A stretch of DNA of 64,000 nucleotides, taken from the NCBI GenBank assembly GCA_030950395.1, contig JAUZRP010000006.1, positions 1 to 64,000 of the forward strand, in the 5' to 3' direction. This document shows positions 25,332 to 34,001 of this stretch, piece by piece. The stretch is from Desulfonauticus sp. Lineage in GTDB: Bacteria; Desulfobacterota; Desulfovibrionia; Desulfovibrionales; Desulfonatronovibrionaceae. Each line of letters opens with the position of its first letter. The first letter of the stretch is position 1. Under the pieces are notes generated by a model. It was not told the origin of the DNA. It ran no database searches and saw only the letters and a list, made by a program, of their open reading frames with translations. A program made the position numbers and the translations under genes.

Positions 25332-27275
25332 TTATTTGGCCAATTTCTGCCTTTCCCTTAATCTAACTCTTCTAGCTCTTATTTTTTTTAATTTTTTAAA
25401 ATCTATCAATTCTTTATTACCTGTTAGCTTATTAAACAAAAATAAATCTTGATACGCTATCCCTTGTTTTGTCCAATGAAGAGGCGCCATGCTCCAATCA
25501 AATGTAGTTGTTTTTTGAAGCAAAGCATTAATGTTTTGTGGATTATTAACCTCATTCAATTCGGGAAAAGTAGCAAAAAATCGAACAAAATCAAAGCCAA
25601 GAGCAATCCAAAAATCGGCTTTTCCCTGTAAACTCTCCTTAAGCAAAGCTTGCAAGTGCTGAGCTGCAAAAGAAGGATTATTGTCCCACCAAGCTCCTGG
25701 ATAAAAACAAAGAGCAAAATAATTTTTTTCCAAAGGACTAAGCTGTTCTTTACTATTCCAAAGAGAAGGCCCTAAGAAATAAAGACGCGGCTCATTATAA
25801 TAAAAAAAATAAGGAACAAGCAAACGAACTCTGGAAAAACTATCTGGAATAAAAACCGCTTCAAAATCTGGTTCTGGAAAAATTTTGTTTTCTTTTAAAG
25901 CCAATTTGCTATATTTATTCAAATCTATACCAAGCAATTGGGACACTTTGCTTCCCCATATACTGGGATTATCTGGTGGATAACTAAGCAAAGCTGTTAA
26001 AGTAGCATTGCTATTGCTTGCATAATTAGCGAATAAACTGGCCATTTTGTGGCCATATTTTTCTGCAGGATAAAGGACGGCAAACTTCGATACGTTCAGT
26101 TGTTGTTTACAGGTTCTAATAAGGGCCTTTACCTGATCCCTGCTACTAGGGAAAAAACGCCAAATCTTTAGGCCTTCTTCCTTAACTTGGGGTGAAAACA
26201 CAAAAAATATTTTTTGCTCTTCCAGGTTATCCTGAAAAATTTGTTTGATTTTGACTAGTTGAATTGGCCCCCCTATAATTTGAGCTGATGTATTTTGTAG
26301 CTCTCTTTCCCACTGAGAAGAGCAGGAATTAATCACTTTCACTGTAATTTGCGCCCCTTCACTTACAAGTTGCCATTGAGCTAAACTTGCCCCTTTAAAA
26401 ATTTTCCAGCCAAAAGGGGCATAAGGTCCAGACAAAGGGAGAAGAAGCACAAATTCTCTGTTTGGAACACCAAATTGCTCTTTTAACTGTGAAACCAAGC
26501 TCTTAAATAAAGGAGATACTAAATTTTGAGTCAAACTAATTAGTTTAGAATAGTTTGAGGACCAGGTCTGAGGATTTTTTAAACTCAACGAATAAATAGA
26601 ACTAAATAAAATAACATTTTCTGGAAATTCCCTAGAAGTATTCACTTCTTCTTCAAGTCGTTTGATGTCATCTGAGGCAATTTGCTGAAGATAAGAAAAC
26701 AATTTTTCTTCTAAAACAATTTTCTCAGCATCTTTTAAATGTTGATAAACCTCTTTTAAAAAATAAACCAATCTAGAATACTTATGCTGAGAAATAAATA
26801 AATCACAACAAAGAAAAATAGCCTGCTCTTTTAATTCCCACTCCGTGTCAGGACTAAGACAAAACCGTAATAAATATTCGGAACTAATATTTTTTAATCC
26901 ACTTTGTTTTAACACTAAAATATATATCTTTTGAAACTTTGGATCCTTTTGAGACTCAGGATATAAGGCAAAAAGCTGTTCTAACACCTTTTTTACCAAA
27001 AGAAAATCTTTGCTTCTAAAGGCACTCAGAACCAACCTTTTTAGATAACCTCGTTTTTTGTCTGGAGAAAGGTGGGGATTACTTACAAGCTGTTTGTATA
27101 AAATTTTAGCCTTGACCCAATCATGCTGCTTAAAAGCTTGATCAGCTTGACTCTCTATAACAACTGGAAATGTTTTCGAAACAGTTATTGTTTTTTTAGC
27201 ACAACCACAAAAAAATAACCAAATTATACAAGCTGCTAAAATCAAATAAATTTTTTTTTGTATTTTCTTCATCAT
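25332..27275 (-). CDS. LpoA-like lipoprotein (penicillin-binding protein activator / type 1 periplasmic-binding fold)
   Basis: The 647-residue protein begins with a lipoprotein signal (ILAACIIWLFFCGC, Cys at the lipobox), so it is anchored in the outer or inner membrane facing the periplasm. Residues about 40-240 look like TPR/Sel1-type helical repeats (FKQHDWVKAKILYKQLV). The second half resembles a type 1 periplasmic-binding fold (FVLLLPLSGPYAPFGWKIFKGA, FAVLYPAEKYGHKMA). This two-part layout matches LpoA, which activates PBP1A. A ligand-binding ABC component is less likely because no transporter genes are near. Confidence 0.78.
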   Translation of the reverse strand: MMKKIQKKIYLILAACIIWLFFCGCAKKTITVSKTFPVVIESQADQAFKQHDWVKAKILYKQLVSNPHLSPDKKRGYLKRLVLSAFRSKDFLLVKKVLEQLFALYPESQKDPKFQKIYILVLKQSGLKNISSEYLLRFCLSPDTEWELKEQAIFLCCDLFISQHKYSRLVYFLKEVYQHLKDAEKIVLEEKLFSYLQQIASDDIKRLEEEVNTSREFPENVILFSSIYSLSLKNPQTWSSNYSKLISLTQNLVSPLFKSLVSQLKEQFGVPNREFVLLLPLSGPYAPFGWKIFKGASLAQWQLVSEGAQITVKVINSCSSQWERELQNTSAQIIGGPIQLVKIKQIFQDNLEEQKIFFVFSPQVKEEGLKIWRFFPSSRDQVKALIRTCKQQLNVSKFAVLYPAEKYGHKMASLFANYASNSNATLTALLSYPPDNPSIWGSKVSQLLGIDLNKYSKLALKENKIFPEPDFEAVFIPDSFSRVRLLVPYFFYYNEPRLYFLGPSLWNSKEQLSPLEKNYFALCFYPGAWWDNNPSFAAQHLQALLKESLQGKADFWIALGFDFVRFFATFPELNEVNNPQNINALLQKTTTFDWSMAPLHWTKQGIAYQDLFLFNKLTGNKELIDFKKLKKIRARRVRLRERQKLAK

Positions 27276-27385
27276 TCACAACCAAATTAAAAATGCAGTT
27301 TACTACCACACAAAAATAAAGTCCTTCCAAACTCCAGGTCAAACCACTTACAACCCAAAACTCTGCCTACCCAAAATTATCTAAA

Positions 27386-27426
27386 AAAAAAGAGGTCTGA
27401 CATCAAGTATCAGACCTCTTTTTATA
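27386..27426. terminator. Intrinsic terminator after dnaK
   Basis: AGAGGTCTGA (27391-27400) pairs with TCAGACCTCT (27410-27419), a 10-bp stem. On the minus strand it is followed by a run of nine T. A plus-strand T5 run also makes it symmetrical. Confidence 0.92.
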
Positions 27427-27490
27427 GATGTTAAAATTAACCACTGTCAAGTTAATAGGTCCTAAACGTGGTTCATTTAAAAGTATTTTT

Positions 27491-29407
27491 TTATTTTACT
27501 TCTGTATAATCAGCATCCACTACGTCGTCACCGTCATCTTTTTTGGTTTGAGTATTTTGGGTATTTGCCCCCCCAGCAGCTGCTCCTGCTCCAGCTTGTT
27601 GCTGGGATTGTTGAGCATAGAGAATCTCTGCCAACTTATGGGAAGTTTGAGCCAAAGCTTCAGAAGCCCTTTTAATAGCCTCTACATCGTCTTGCTCCAT
27701 AACTTTTTTGAGTTCTTCAATTTTATTTTCAATTTCTCCTTTTAAGGTTGGTTCTATTTTATCTCCTAAATCTCTTAAAGATTTCTCAGTGGTGTAAATA
27801 AGGGAGTCAGCCTGGTTTCTAGCTTCTATAAGAGCCTGTTTCTTTTTATCTTCTTCTGCATGGGCTTCAGCTTCTTTTATAAGCCTTTCTATTTCTTCTT
27901 CAGAAAGACCACTGGAAGGTGTAATACGGATAGACTGCTCTTTGCCCGTTCCAAGGTCTTTGGCTGAAACGTTTACAATACCGTTGGCATCAATATCAAA
28001 AGTTACTTCTATTTGAGGCACCCCTCTTGGTGCAGGTGGAATACCTGTTAATTCAAATCGTCCCAAAGACATATTGTCAGCAGCCATAGGCCTTTCACCC
28101 TGGAGTACGTGAATGGTTACAGAACTCTGGTTATCAGTTGCTGTAGTAAAAATCTGACTCTTTTTAGTAGGAATAGTGGTGTTTCTTTCTATTAATTTGG
28201 TAAATACGCCGCCTAAAGTCTCAATACCCAAAGACAAAGGTGTTACGTCTAATAAGAGCACATCTTTTACATCTCCACTTAAAATACCTCCCTGAATTGC
28301 AGCCCCCATAGCTACCACTTCGTCAGGATTTACACCCTTATGAGGCTCTTTACCAAAGAACTCAGCTACTTTTTTCTGCACTAAAGGCATTCTGGTCATA
28401 CCACCTACCAAAATTACTTCATCAATGTCTGAAGGCTGTAATCCTGCATCAGCTAAAGCTTTTTTACAGGGTTCAATACTCCTCTCCACAAGATCTTCAA
28501 CTAATTTTTCCAATTTGGCCCTGGTAAGCTTTATATTTAAGTGTTTAGGACCATTTTGATCAGCAGTAATAAAAGGCAAATTAATATCTGTTTCTAAAGA
28601 AGAAGACAGTTCTTTTTTGGCCTTTTCAGCAGCTTCTTTTAGACGCTGCAAAGCCATTTTATCCTGAGATAAGTCAATGCCATTTTCTTTTTTAAATTCA
28701 TCTACCAAATAATTTATAATTCTCTGGTCAAAATCTTCTCCTCCCAGAAAAGTATCACCATTGGTGGCTCGAACTTCAACTACTCCATCGCCAACTTCTA
28801 AAATGGAAATATCAAAAGTACCACCACCCAGGTCATACACTGCAATCTTTTCATTTTTCTTCTTATCCATTCCATAAGCCAAAGAAGCAGCTGTAGGTTC
28901 GTTTATAATACGTTTTACTTCCAAACCAGCAATACGCCCTGCGTCTTTGGTGGCCTGTCTTTGACTGTCGTTAAAATAAGCAGGTACAGTAATAACTGCT
29001 TCTGTAACTTTTTCTCCTAAAAATTCTTCCGCATCTTTTTTTAACTTTTGTAAAATCATTGCTGAAATTTCAGGCGCGCTATATTTTTTGTCTCCTATCT
29101 GGACATAAGCATCACCATTAGGACCAGGCACTATTTTATAAGGACAACGCTCTTTCCATTTTTGAATCAAAGGATCATCATACTTTCTACCCATTAATCT
29201 CTTTATAGCAAAAATAGTACGTTCAGGATTAGTAATAGCCTGTCTTTTGGCAATTTCTCCAATTAAACGTTCTTTATCTGTAAAGGCGACTACAGAAGGA
29301 GTAGTTCTACCACCCTCTGGATTGGTAATACACTTGGGATCTTTTCCTTCCATAAAATAAACACAACTATTGGTTGTTCCTAAATCTATACCTATTATCT
29401 TTCCCAT
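27491..29407 (-). CDS. dnaK: Molecular chaperone DnaK (Hsp70)
   Basis: DnaK (638 residues) opens with [20 protein letters not shown] and carries the ATPase signatures [16 protein letters not shown] and [14 protein letters not shown]. These are followed by the substrate domain ([17 protein letters not shown]) and a C-terminal tail ending [12 protein letters not shown]. It refolds proteins with GrpE as exchange factor. A strong AGGAGG precedes the ATG. Third in hrcA-grpE-dnaK; no dnaJ follows, since a terminator and an unrelated lipoprotein gene come next. Confidence 0.98.
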   Translation of the reverse strand: MGKIIGIDLGTTNSCVYFMEGKDPKCITNPEGGRTTPSVVAFTDKERLIGEIAKRQAITNPERTIFAIKRLMGRKYDDPLIQKWKERCPYKIVPGPNGDAYVQIGDKKYSAPEISAMILQKLKKDAEEFLGEKVTEAVITVPAYFNDSQRQATKDAGRIAGLEVKRIINEPTAASLAYGMDKKKNEKIAVYDLGGGTFDISILEVGDGVVEVRATNGDTFLGGEDFDQRIINYLVDEFKKENGIDLSQDKMALQRLKEAAEKAKKELSSSLETDINLPFITADQNGPKHLNIKLTRAKLEKLVEDLVERSIEPCKKALADAGLQPSDIDEVILVGGMTRMPLVQKKVAEFFGKEPHKGVNPDEVVAMGAAIQGGILSGDVKDVLLLDVTPLSLGIETLGGVFTKLIERNTTIPTKKSQIFTTATDNQSSVTIHVLQGERPMAADNMSLGRFELTGIPPAPRGVPQIEVTFDIDANGIVNVSAKDLGTGKEQSIRITPSSGLSEEEIERLIKEAEAHAEEDKKKQALIEARNQADSLIYTTEKSLRDLGDKIEPTLKGEIENKIEELKKVMEQDDVEAIKRASEALAQTSHKLAEILYAQQSQQQAGAGAAAGGANTQNTQTKKDDGDDVVDADYTEVK

Positions 29408-29480
29408 TGCTTATTCCTCCTATCTTTTAATTTGACCTACAAAAGGTAAGTCCATATTTTAAATTGTAAAGAGTTTATGC

Positions 29481-30071
29481 TTAATTTTTTTCATTTTTTG
29501 CACATTTTTTGCTTACAATAACTCTAGCAGGCCTTAACAAGCGGTCGTGCAGTTTATAGCCACGTTGATACATATGACAAACCTGACCTTCTTCCACGTC
29601 ATCTCGCTCTTCCTGTCCCATGGCCTCGTGAATATTAGGATCAAATTTTTCTCCAACCTCGCCCACAGGTTCAAGCCCATGTTTTTTTAACACATCTCTA
29701 AACATAGTGAGAGTCATTTTTACTCCCTCGGCAAGACTAGAGCATTCGTTTTGTTTATTGGCATGTTCCAGAGCTAATTCCAGATTATCCATTACTGGCA
29801 AAAGTTCCTCTAATAGTTTGCCCGTGGCAAAACGACAAAATTCCTCTTTTTCTTTGTTTAATCGTTTTTTTAAGTTTTCTCCGTCAGCTAAAGTGCGTAA
29901 AACAAGCTCTTCTTTTTCTTTTAATTGAGCACAGTTGGGACAAATTTTCTCTTTACACAGTTTCTCTAATTCTTCATCAGAAATAGAAACCTCTCGGTCC
30001 TGCTCTGTACTTTTTTGAGTATTCTCAATTGGTTCTTGATGCTGTGTTTGCTTTTCTTTTTTCTTACTCAT
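29481..30071 (-). CDS. grpE: Nucleotide exchange factor GrpE
   Basis: GrpE (196 residues) releases ADP from DnaK. The central coiled coil (ENLKKRLNKEKEEFCRFATGK) and the C-terminal beta-domain motif (GEKFDPNIHEAMGQ, GYKLHDRLLRPARVIVSK) are clear. An N-terminal CKEKICPNC segment contains a CxxC that I associate with GrpE of Desulfovibrio relatives; its role is not known to me. GGAGGGG precedes the ATG, and hrcA ends 25 nt upstream. Confidence 0.96.
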   Translation of the reverse strand: MSKKKEKQTQHQEPIENTQKSTEQDREVSISDEELEKLCKEKICPNCAQLKEKEELVLRTLADGENLKKRLNKEKEEFCRFATGKLLEELLPVMDNLELALEHANKQNECSSLAEGVKMTLTMFRDVLKKHGLEPVGEVGEKFDPNIHEAMGQEERDDVEEGQVCHMYQRGYKLHDRLLRPARVIVSKKCAKNEKN

Positions 30072-30096
30072 AACCCCTCCATCTTTTCCATTACTT

Positions 30097-31119
30097 CTAA
30101 TAAAATTCCTGAAATATTTCAGTAAGCACTCTAGATATTAAGTCAACACGTGGAATTATTTTAGGGTAATTCATCCTAGTTGGACCAATCACACTGACAA
30201 AACCATATACTTCGTTATTGATAGAATAAGGAGAGCAAATCAAACTATAATCTTGCAGACATTCTAAATCTTCCTGTCCAATAAGCACATTAAGTCCGTC
30301 AGAATCTATAGTCTTATCCAATATTTCTAATAAGCTGGACTTTTCTTCTAAAAATTTAAACAATTCTTTTAAGGCTTGAATGTCCCGTATTTGCTCTCTT
30401 TCCCATAAGTTGTTAGTCCCTTCCATAAAAAATTTACAACTATTATGTTCAAAAGTTTCCTGCACTATCTGAAAGGCTCGTTGATAAATTTGTTCCAATT
30501 TAAGTTTGGCATTTTTCAACTCTTCTAATATTTTTGTTCTAACCAAATAAAGGGGAAGTCCTTGAAATTTATCATTGAGCATATTGCTAAATTTAATAAG
30601 ATCATCTTTAGAAATATCTTTACTTACACTTATCACCTTATTCTGAACAAGACCTTCCTCTAAAACCAAAATAGAAAGAATTACACCAGACTTTAACCAT
30701 AAAAAACTGATTTGTTTCCAATGAGTAAATTTTTTTTGAGGTGTTAACACCAAACTTATTTGTCGAGACACAGAAGAAAGAATTTTACTAGCAGTACTTA
30801 AAGTTGTTTCTACATCTGGCATATTTTTTTTAAGAGAAATCATTAATTGATGTTTTTCTATAGAAGAAAAACTTAAAGATTTATAAATTTGATCAATATA
30901 AAATCGTATAGCTTTAGAAGTAGGCAATCTGCCTGCGGAAGTGTGAGGCTGCTCCAAATAACCTTTATGATCCAACTGGGCCATAACATTTCTAATGGAA
31001 GCTGAACTTAGATTTAAAGAAGATAAAGTTGAAACCTTTTGAGAACTAATGGGATTTCCTGTTTGTAAAAAATATTCTACAATGGTCAAAAGGACCTCTC
31101 TTTCTCTAGGCTTTAACAT
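30097..31119 (-). CDS. hrcA: Heat-inducible transcription repressor HrcA
   Basis: HrcA (340 residues) has an N-terminal winged helix (REREVLLTIVEYFLQTGNPI and SSASIRNVMAQLDHKGYLEQPHTSAGRLPT) and ends with the GPTRMNYPKIIP motif. It normally represses chaperone operons by binding CIRCE operators and needs GroEL to fold. It heads hrcA-grpE-dnaK, so autoregulation would be expected, but I found no CIRCE match (TTAGCACTC-N9-GAGTGCTAA) in the 360 bp upstream. Confidence 0.95.
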   Translation of the reverse strand: MLKPREREVLLTIVEYFLQTGNPISSQKVSTLSSLNLSSASIRNVMAQLDHKGYLEQPHTSAGRLPTSKAIRFYIDQIYKSLSFSSIEKHQLMISLKKNMPDVETTLSTASKILSSVSRQISLVLTPQKKFTHWKQISFLWLKSGVILSILVLEEGLVQNKVISVSKDISKDDLIKFSNMLNDKFQGLPLYLVRTKILEELKNAKLKLEQIYQRAFQIVQETFEHNSCKFFMEGTNNLWEREQIRDIQALKELFKFLEEKSSLLEILDKTIDSDGLNVLIGQEDLECLQDYSLICSPYSINNEVYGFVSVIGPTRMNYPKIIPRVDLISRVLTEIFQEFY

Positions 31120-31478
31120 AACCTAACTCCTACTTACCTTTTTTAAGTCCCGTTCAAAACGATTACCTATCTTTTATGAAAAAATCATTAACACAGGATA
31201 ATCTCCTCAAACATTTTGAAAAAAAATAAAGCCCTCCTCTAAGCATGTTACCCACTCAAAGGCCAAAAAAATTTATTCAGTCTGCCTTAACATCTAACTT
31301 TACATCTCATTTTAGGGCCTTAACCATATTTATCCTATAAAACCCAATTGGACCAATTTAACTTTTTATGTAAGAAGAGATACGTAGAGAGTCAAGTAGG
31401 ATCAAAGCCCAAAAACGAGTAGCTCCAAGATTTTTGGAATTTTTAAGAGGAGTTTATATTTTAATAAAATTAAAAAGA
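31120..31478. other. Intergenic stretch between hrcA and rfbD
   Basis: About 360 bp without a gene between the divergent-end rfbD stop and the hrcA start. It should hold the hrcA promoter on the minus strand, but no clear CIRCE or strong -35/-10 pair is visible. A weak inverted repeat CCAAAAA/TTTTTGG near 31,409-31,437 may help end the rfbBD transcript. Confidence 0.5.
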
Positions 31479-32354
31479 CTAAAAATTTACCCCTGATCCG
31501 TAAAAATTGGCATATAAATATTCTCTTAAAGCCTGAATCCATGACCTGGGTTGAATACCTGTAGTCTGAACAAATTTATTTATACTCAATACAGAATAAG
31601 CAGGTCGTTTAGCCTTTTGGGGAAAGTCTTTAGAAGAGATGGGAATTATCTGACAGGCTAAACCCAAACAATTCACTGCCTCTTGGGCAAGCTCACACCA
31701 AGAAGCCTGTCCTGCATTTACTACGTGAAAAATTCCCGTACTTTTCTTGTGCAACAGGGCCAAAGAATATCTGGCTAAATCCAAAGTATAAGTAGGTGAA
31801 CCTACCTGATCGTGCACAACATTAAGAGAAGATTTGTTTTTGGCCAGGTTTAAAATTTTACTCACAAAATTTAATTTGCCTCTGCCAAAAAGCCAGGCGG
31901 TCCTGATAATAAGCACTTCCAGATCAGGAATTTCTAATAAAACCTTTTCCCCTTCTAATTTTGTCTGTCCATAAACATTAAGAGGATGGGGTTCATCTGT
32001 ATCTTCGTAGGGAGTTTCTTTTTGGCCGTCAAATACAAAATCTGTGCTATAATGAATAAGATAAACATCCAACTCTTTACAAACATTGCCCACTATTTTG
32101 GGAAAAACTTTATTGAGCTCAAAGGCCTTTTTAGGTTCTTCTTCTGCCTTTTCCACTTGGGTATAGGCTATAGTATTAAATACAAAATCAACTTCATTAT
32201 CTTTTATATAGGAATAAAGCTCTTGAGAAGAAAAAATATTTAACTCTTCCCGAGAAGGAGCAATAACTTCCCAGCCCTCTTTTTTAAGAACTTCAACTAT
32301 ATCTTGCCCCAATAAACCAGTTTTCCCGCCCAAAACTAGTGCTTTATTTGCCAT
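31479..32354 (-). CDS. rfbD: dTDP-4-dehydrorhamnose reductase
   Basis: RmlD (291 residues) reduces dTDP-4-dehydro-L-rhamnose in the last step of dTDP-rhamnose synthesis. It opens ALVLGGKTGLLGQDIVEVL, a Rossmann motif, and has the YSTDFVFDG segment with the active-site pattern (Tyr-x3-Lys in YGQTKLEGE). Its start overlaps the end of rfbB by 11 nt. rfbA and rfbC, needed for the same pathway, are not in the window. Confidence 0.93.
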   Translation of the reverse strand: MANKALVLGGKTGLLGQDIVEVLKKEGWEVIAPSREELNIFSSQELYSYIKDNEVDFVFNTIAYTQVEKAEEEPKKAFELNKVFPKIVGNVCKELDVYLIHYSTDFVFDGQKETPYEDTDEPHPLNVYGQTKLEGEKVLLEIPDLEVLIIRTAWLFGRGKLNFVSKILNLAKNKSSLNVVHDQVGSPTYTLDLARYSLALLHKKSTGIFHVVNAGQASWCELAQEAVNCLGLACQIIPISSKDFPQKAKRPAYSVLSINKFVQTTGIQPRSWIQALREYLYANFYGSGVNF

Positions 32355-33360
32355 ACCACGTTTCCATAAAAGTTAAATATTCACCAGATTGAATTTGAGA
32401 AATCCAATCTAAATTATTTTGATACCATTTTAAAGTAATTTCCAACCCCTTTTCAAAAGAAATACGAGGAGAAAACCCAAGCTCTTTTTGGGCATATGAA
32501 AAGTCCATTGCATAACGAAAATCATGTCCAGGCCTGTCTTTTACAAAAGTAATTAACGAATGAGGCTTACCTAAAAAATCTAAAATAGCCTTTACTACTT
32601 CTATATTTTTCTTTTCTGCATTACCACCAAAATTATATATTGCACCTGGCTTGCCTCTCTGCATAGCCAAATCAATACCATAACAATGGTCCTCCACAAA
32701 AATCCAATCCCTTACATTCTCCCCCTGGCCATAGACTGGAATAGGTTCGTCTTTCATGGCTCTTAAAAACGTCAAAGGAATTAATTTTTCTGGAAACTGA
32801 AAGGGACCATAGTTGTTTGAACACCTAGTAATAATTACTGGGAAGCCATAGGTTTTAAAATAACTTCTGCACAAAAAATCTGCTCCTGCTTTAGATGCAG
32901 AATAAGGACTATTGGGAGCCAAAGGAGTACTTTCTGAAAATTTGCCCTCTTTGCCAAGAGAACCGTACACCTCATCTGTAGAAATGTGAATAAATTTTTG
33001 AATTTTTGCTTTTTTAGCACATTCCAACAAGTTTTGCGTGCCTACAACGTTGGTCTGAACAAAAGGATAGGCGTTAAAAATAGATCTATCTACATGAGAC
33101 TCTGCAGCAAAATTAACTATAACCTCTAGTTGATATTGTTCTAAAATAGCTGCTACCAGCTCCCTATTGGCAATATCTCCATGAATAAAAAAGTATTTGG
33201 AATTTTTATATTTTTTTTCTATATCCAACAAATTGGCTAAATTACCTGCATAAGTTAACTTATCCAGATTAACCACAACAAGATCTGAATAGTGCTTAAA
33301 AAGATAGTGAATAAAATTAGAGCCAATAAACCCAGCTCCACCTGTAACCAAAATACGCAT
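32344..33360 (-). CDS. rfbB: dTDP-glucose 4,6-dehydratase
   Basis: RmlB (338 residues) converts dTDP-glucose to the 4-keto-6-deoxy sugar using tightly bound NAD. Present are RILVTGGAGFIGSNFIHYLF, FAAESHVDRSI, HISTDEVYGSLG (catalytic Thr-Asp-Glu) and YSASKAGADFL (Tyr/Lys). NYGPFQFPEKLIP completes the family. The product feeds RfbD, encoded directly downstream; together they suggest a rhamnose-containing surface glycan, as do two glycosyltransferase genes elsewhere in the window. Confidence 0.96.
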   Translation of the reverse strand: MRILVTGGAGFIGSNFIHYLFKHYSDLVVVNLDKLTYAGNLANLLDIEKKYKNSKYFFIHGDIANRELVAAILEQYQLEVIVNFAAESHVDRSIFNAYPFVQTNVVGTQNLLECAKKAKIQKFIHISTDEVYGSLGKEGKFSESTPLAPNSPYSASKAGADFLCRSYFKTYGFPVIITRCSNNYGPFQFPEKLIPLTFLRAMKDEPIPVYGQGENVRDWIFVEDHCYGIDLAMQRGKPGAIYNFGGNAEKKNIEVVKAILDFLGKPHSLITFVKDRPGHDFRYAMDFSYAQKELGFSPRISFEKGLEITLKWYQNNLDWISQIQSGEYLTFMETWYGK

Positions 33361-33615
33361 AAAAACCCCTTAAGTTTTATTACTCCCTAAAATAACAAGA
33401 AATATCTCATTAACATCTTTACCCTAAATCCCCTTTTTCTAGTTAATTTTTATTTTGTCAAGACATTTTGCCAGACTATCACTAATGACACTTACAAACA
33501 TCTCCGTAACAATTTCATAACATTACAATAACAAAAAAATACTTTTACAAAAAAAATCTTGCCAGTTAGATAGCAATTTGATAAACTAGCTCAATAAAAA
33601 ATTAATAATTTAAAC

Positions 33616-33660
33616 CAATTATAATTTAATCAATTATAATTTAATCAATTATAATTTAAT
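33616..33660. repeat. Three exact tandem copies of CAATTATAATTTAAT
   Basis: Units at 33616-33630, 33631-33645 and 33646-33660 are identical 15-mers, followed by CAAAACCCC. The unit resembles the CAATTTAATCAAAAAC word conserved inside the dispersed element that starts 23 bp further on. Confidence 0.95.
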
Positions 33661-33682
33661 CAAAACCCCAAAAATAAAATTC

Positions 33683-33813
33683 AAGTGCAAAAATTATTTT
33701 AAACAATTATATACACGTTCAACGAAGAAATTTTTTGAAAAAATTTTTCCATAGTTTAAAATAGTTTAAATAAGTTACAATTTAAAAAATCAAATTTTTT
33801 GATTTTTCAGCAA
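33683..33813 (+). repeat. Dispersed TGCAAAAA element, copy A
   Basis: It starts AAGTGCAAAAATTATTTTAA and, like copy B, continues ATACACGTTCAAC; it ends AGTTACAATTT...GATTTTTCAGC. About 131 bp, the most decayed of four copies. Same orientation as the chemoreceptor gene downstream. Confidence 0.75.
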
Positions 33814-33846
33814 CATAATAATAATAATTCCTAAAAAAGATACCAT

Positions 33847-33902
33847 TTAATTTTAAAATTTAATTTTAAACTTGTTAATTTTAAAATTTAATTTTAAACT
33901 TG
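33847..33902. repeat. Two exact 28-bp direct repeats
   Basis: 33847-33874 and 33875-33902 are identical: TTAATTTTAAAATTTAATTT plus TAAACTTG. Each unit contains a self-complementary AATTTTAAAATT core. The end of the second copy supplies the first bases of the predicted -35 box. Confidence 0.95.
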
Positions 33903-33929
33903 ACCTTTTTACTTTTATTTTTTTAATAT
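33900..33929 (+). promoter_or_regulatory. Predicted sigma70-type promoter for the chemoreceptor gene
   Basis: TTGACC (33900-33905), 18-nt spacer, TAATAT (33924-33929). Transcript would start about 65 nt before the ATG, with AAGGAGG at the end of the leader. No sigma28 or sigma54 consensus is seen, unlike many motility genes. Confidence 0.55.
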
Positions 33930-34001
33930 AGAGTTATCAGCTGTGTTTTCAGCTCAAAAGTTAAACTCAGTGACATAGCTCTTGTTAAGAAGGAGGAAAA
34001 A

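Larger units (their letters stand above)
33361..33999. other. AT-rich, repeat-filled intergenic region upstream of the chemoreceptor gene
   Basis: About 640 bp with no convincing gene. From left to right it contains plain AT-rich sequence and the divergent rfbB start (33.36-33.6 kb), a 15-bp triplicate (33,616-33,660), a dispersed element (33,683-33,813), a 28-bp duplicate (33,847-33,902) and a promoter for the chemoreceptor gene. Confidence 0.8.

Noticed and set aside
33361-33999. Replication origin in the AT-rich region
   Set aside because: No DnaA box clusters (TTATCCACA) and no dnaA, dnaN or gidA genes nearby; AT-rich direct repeats alone are not enough.
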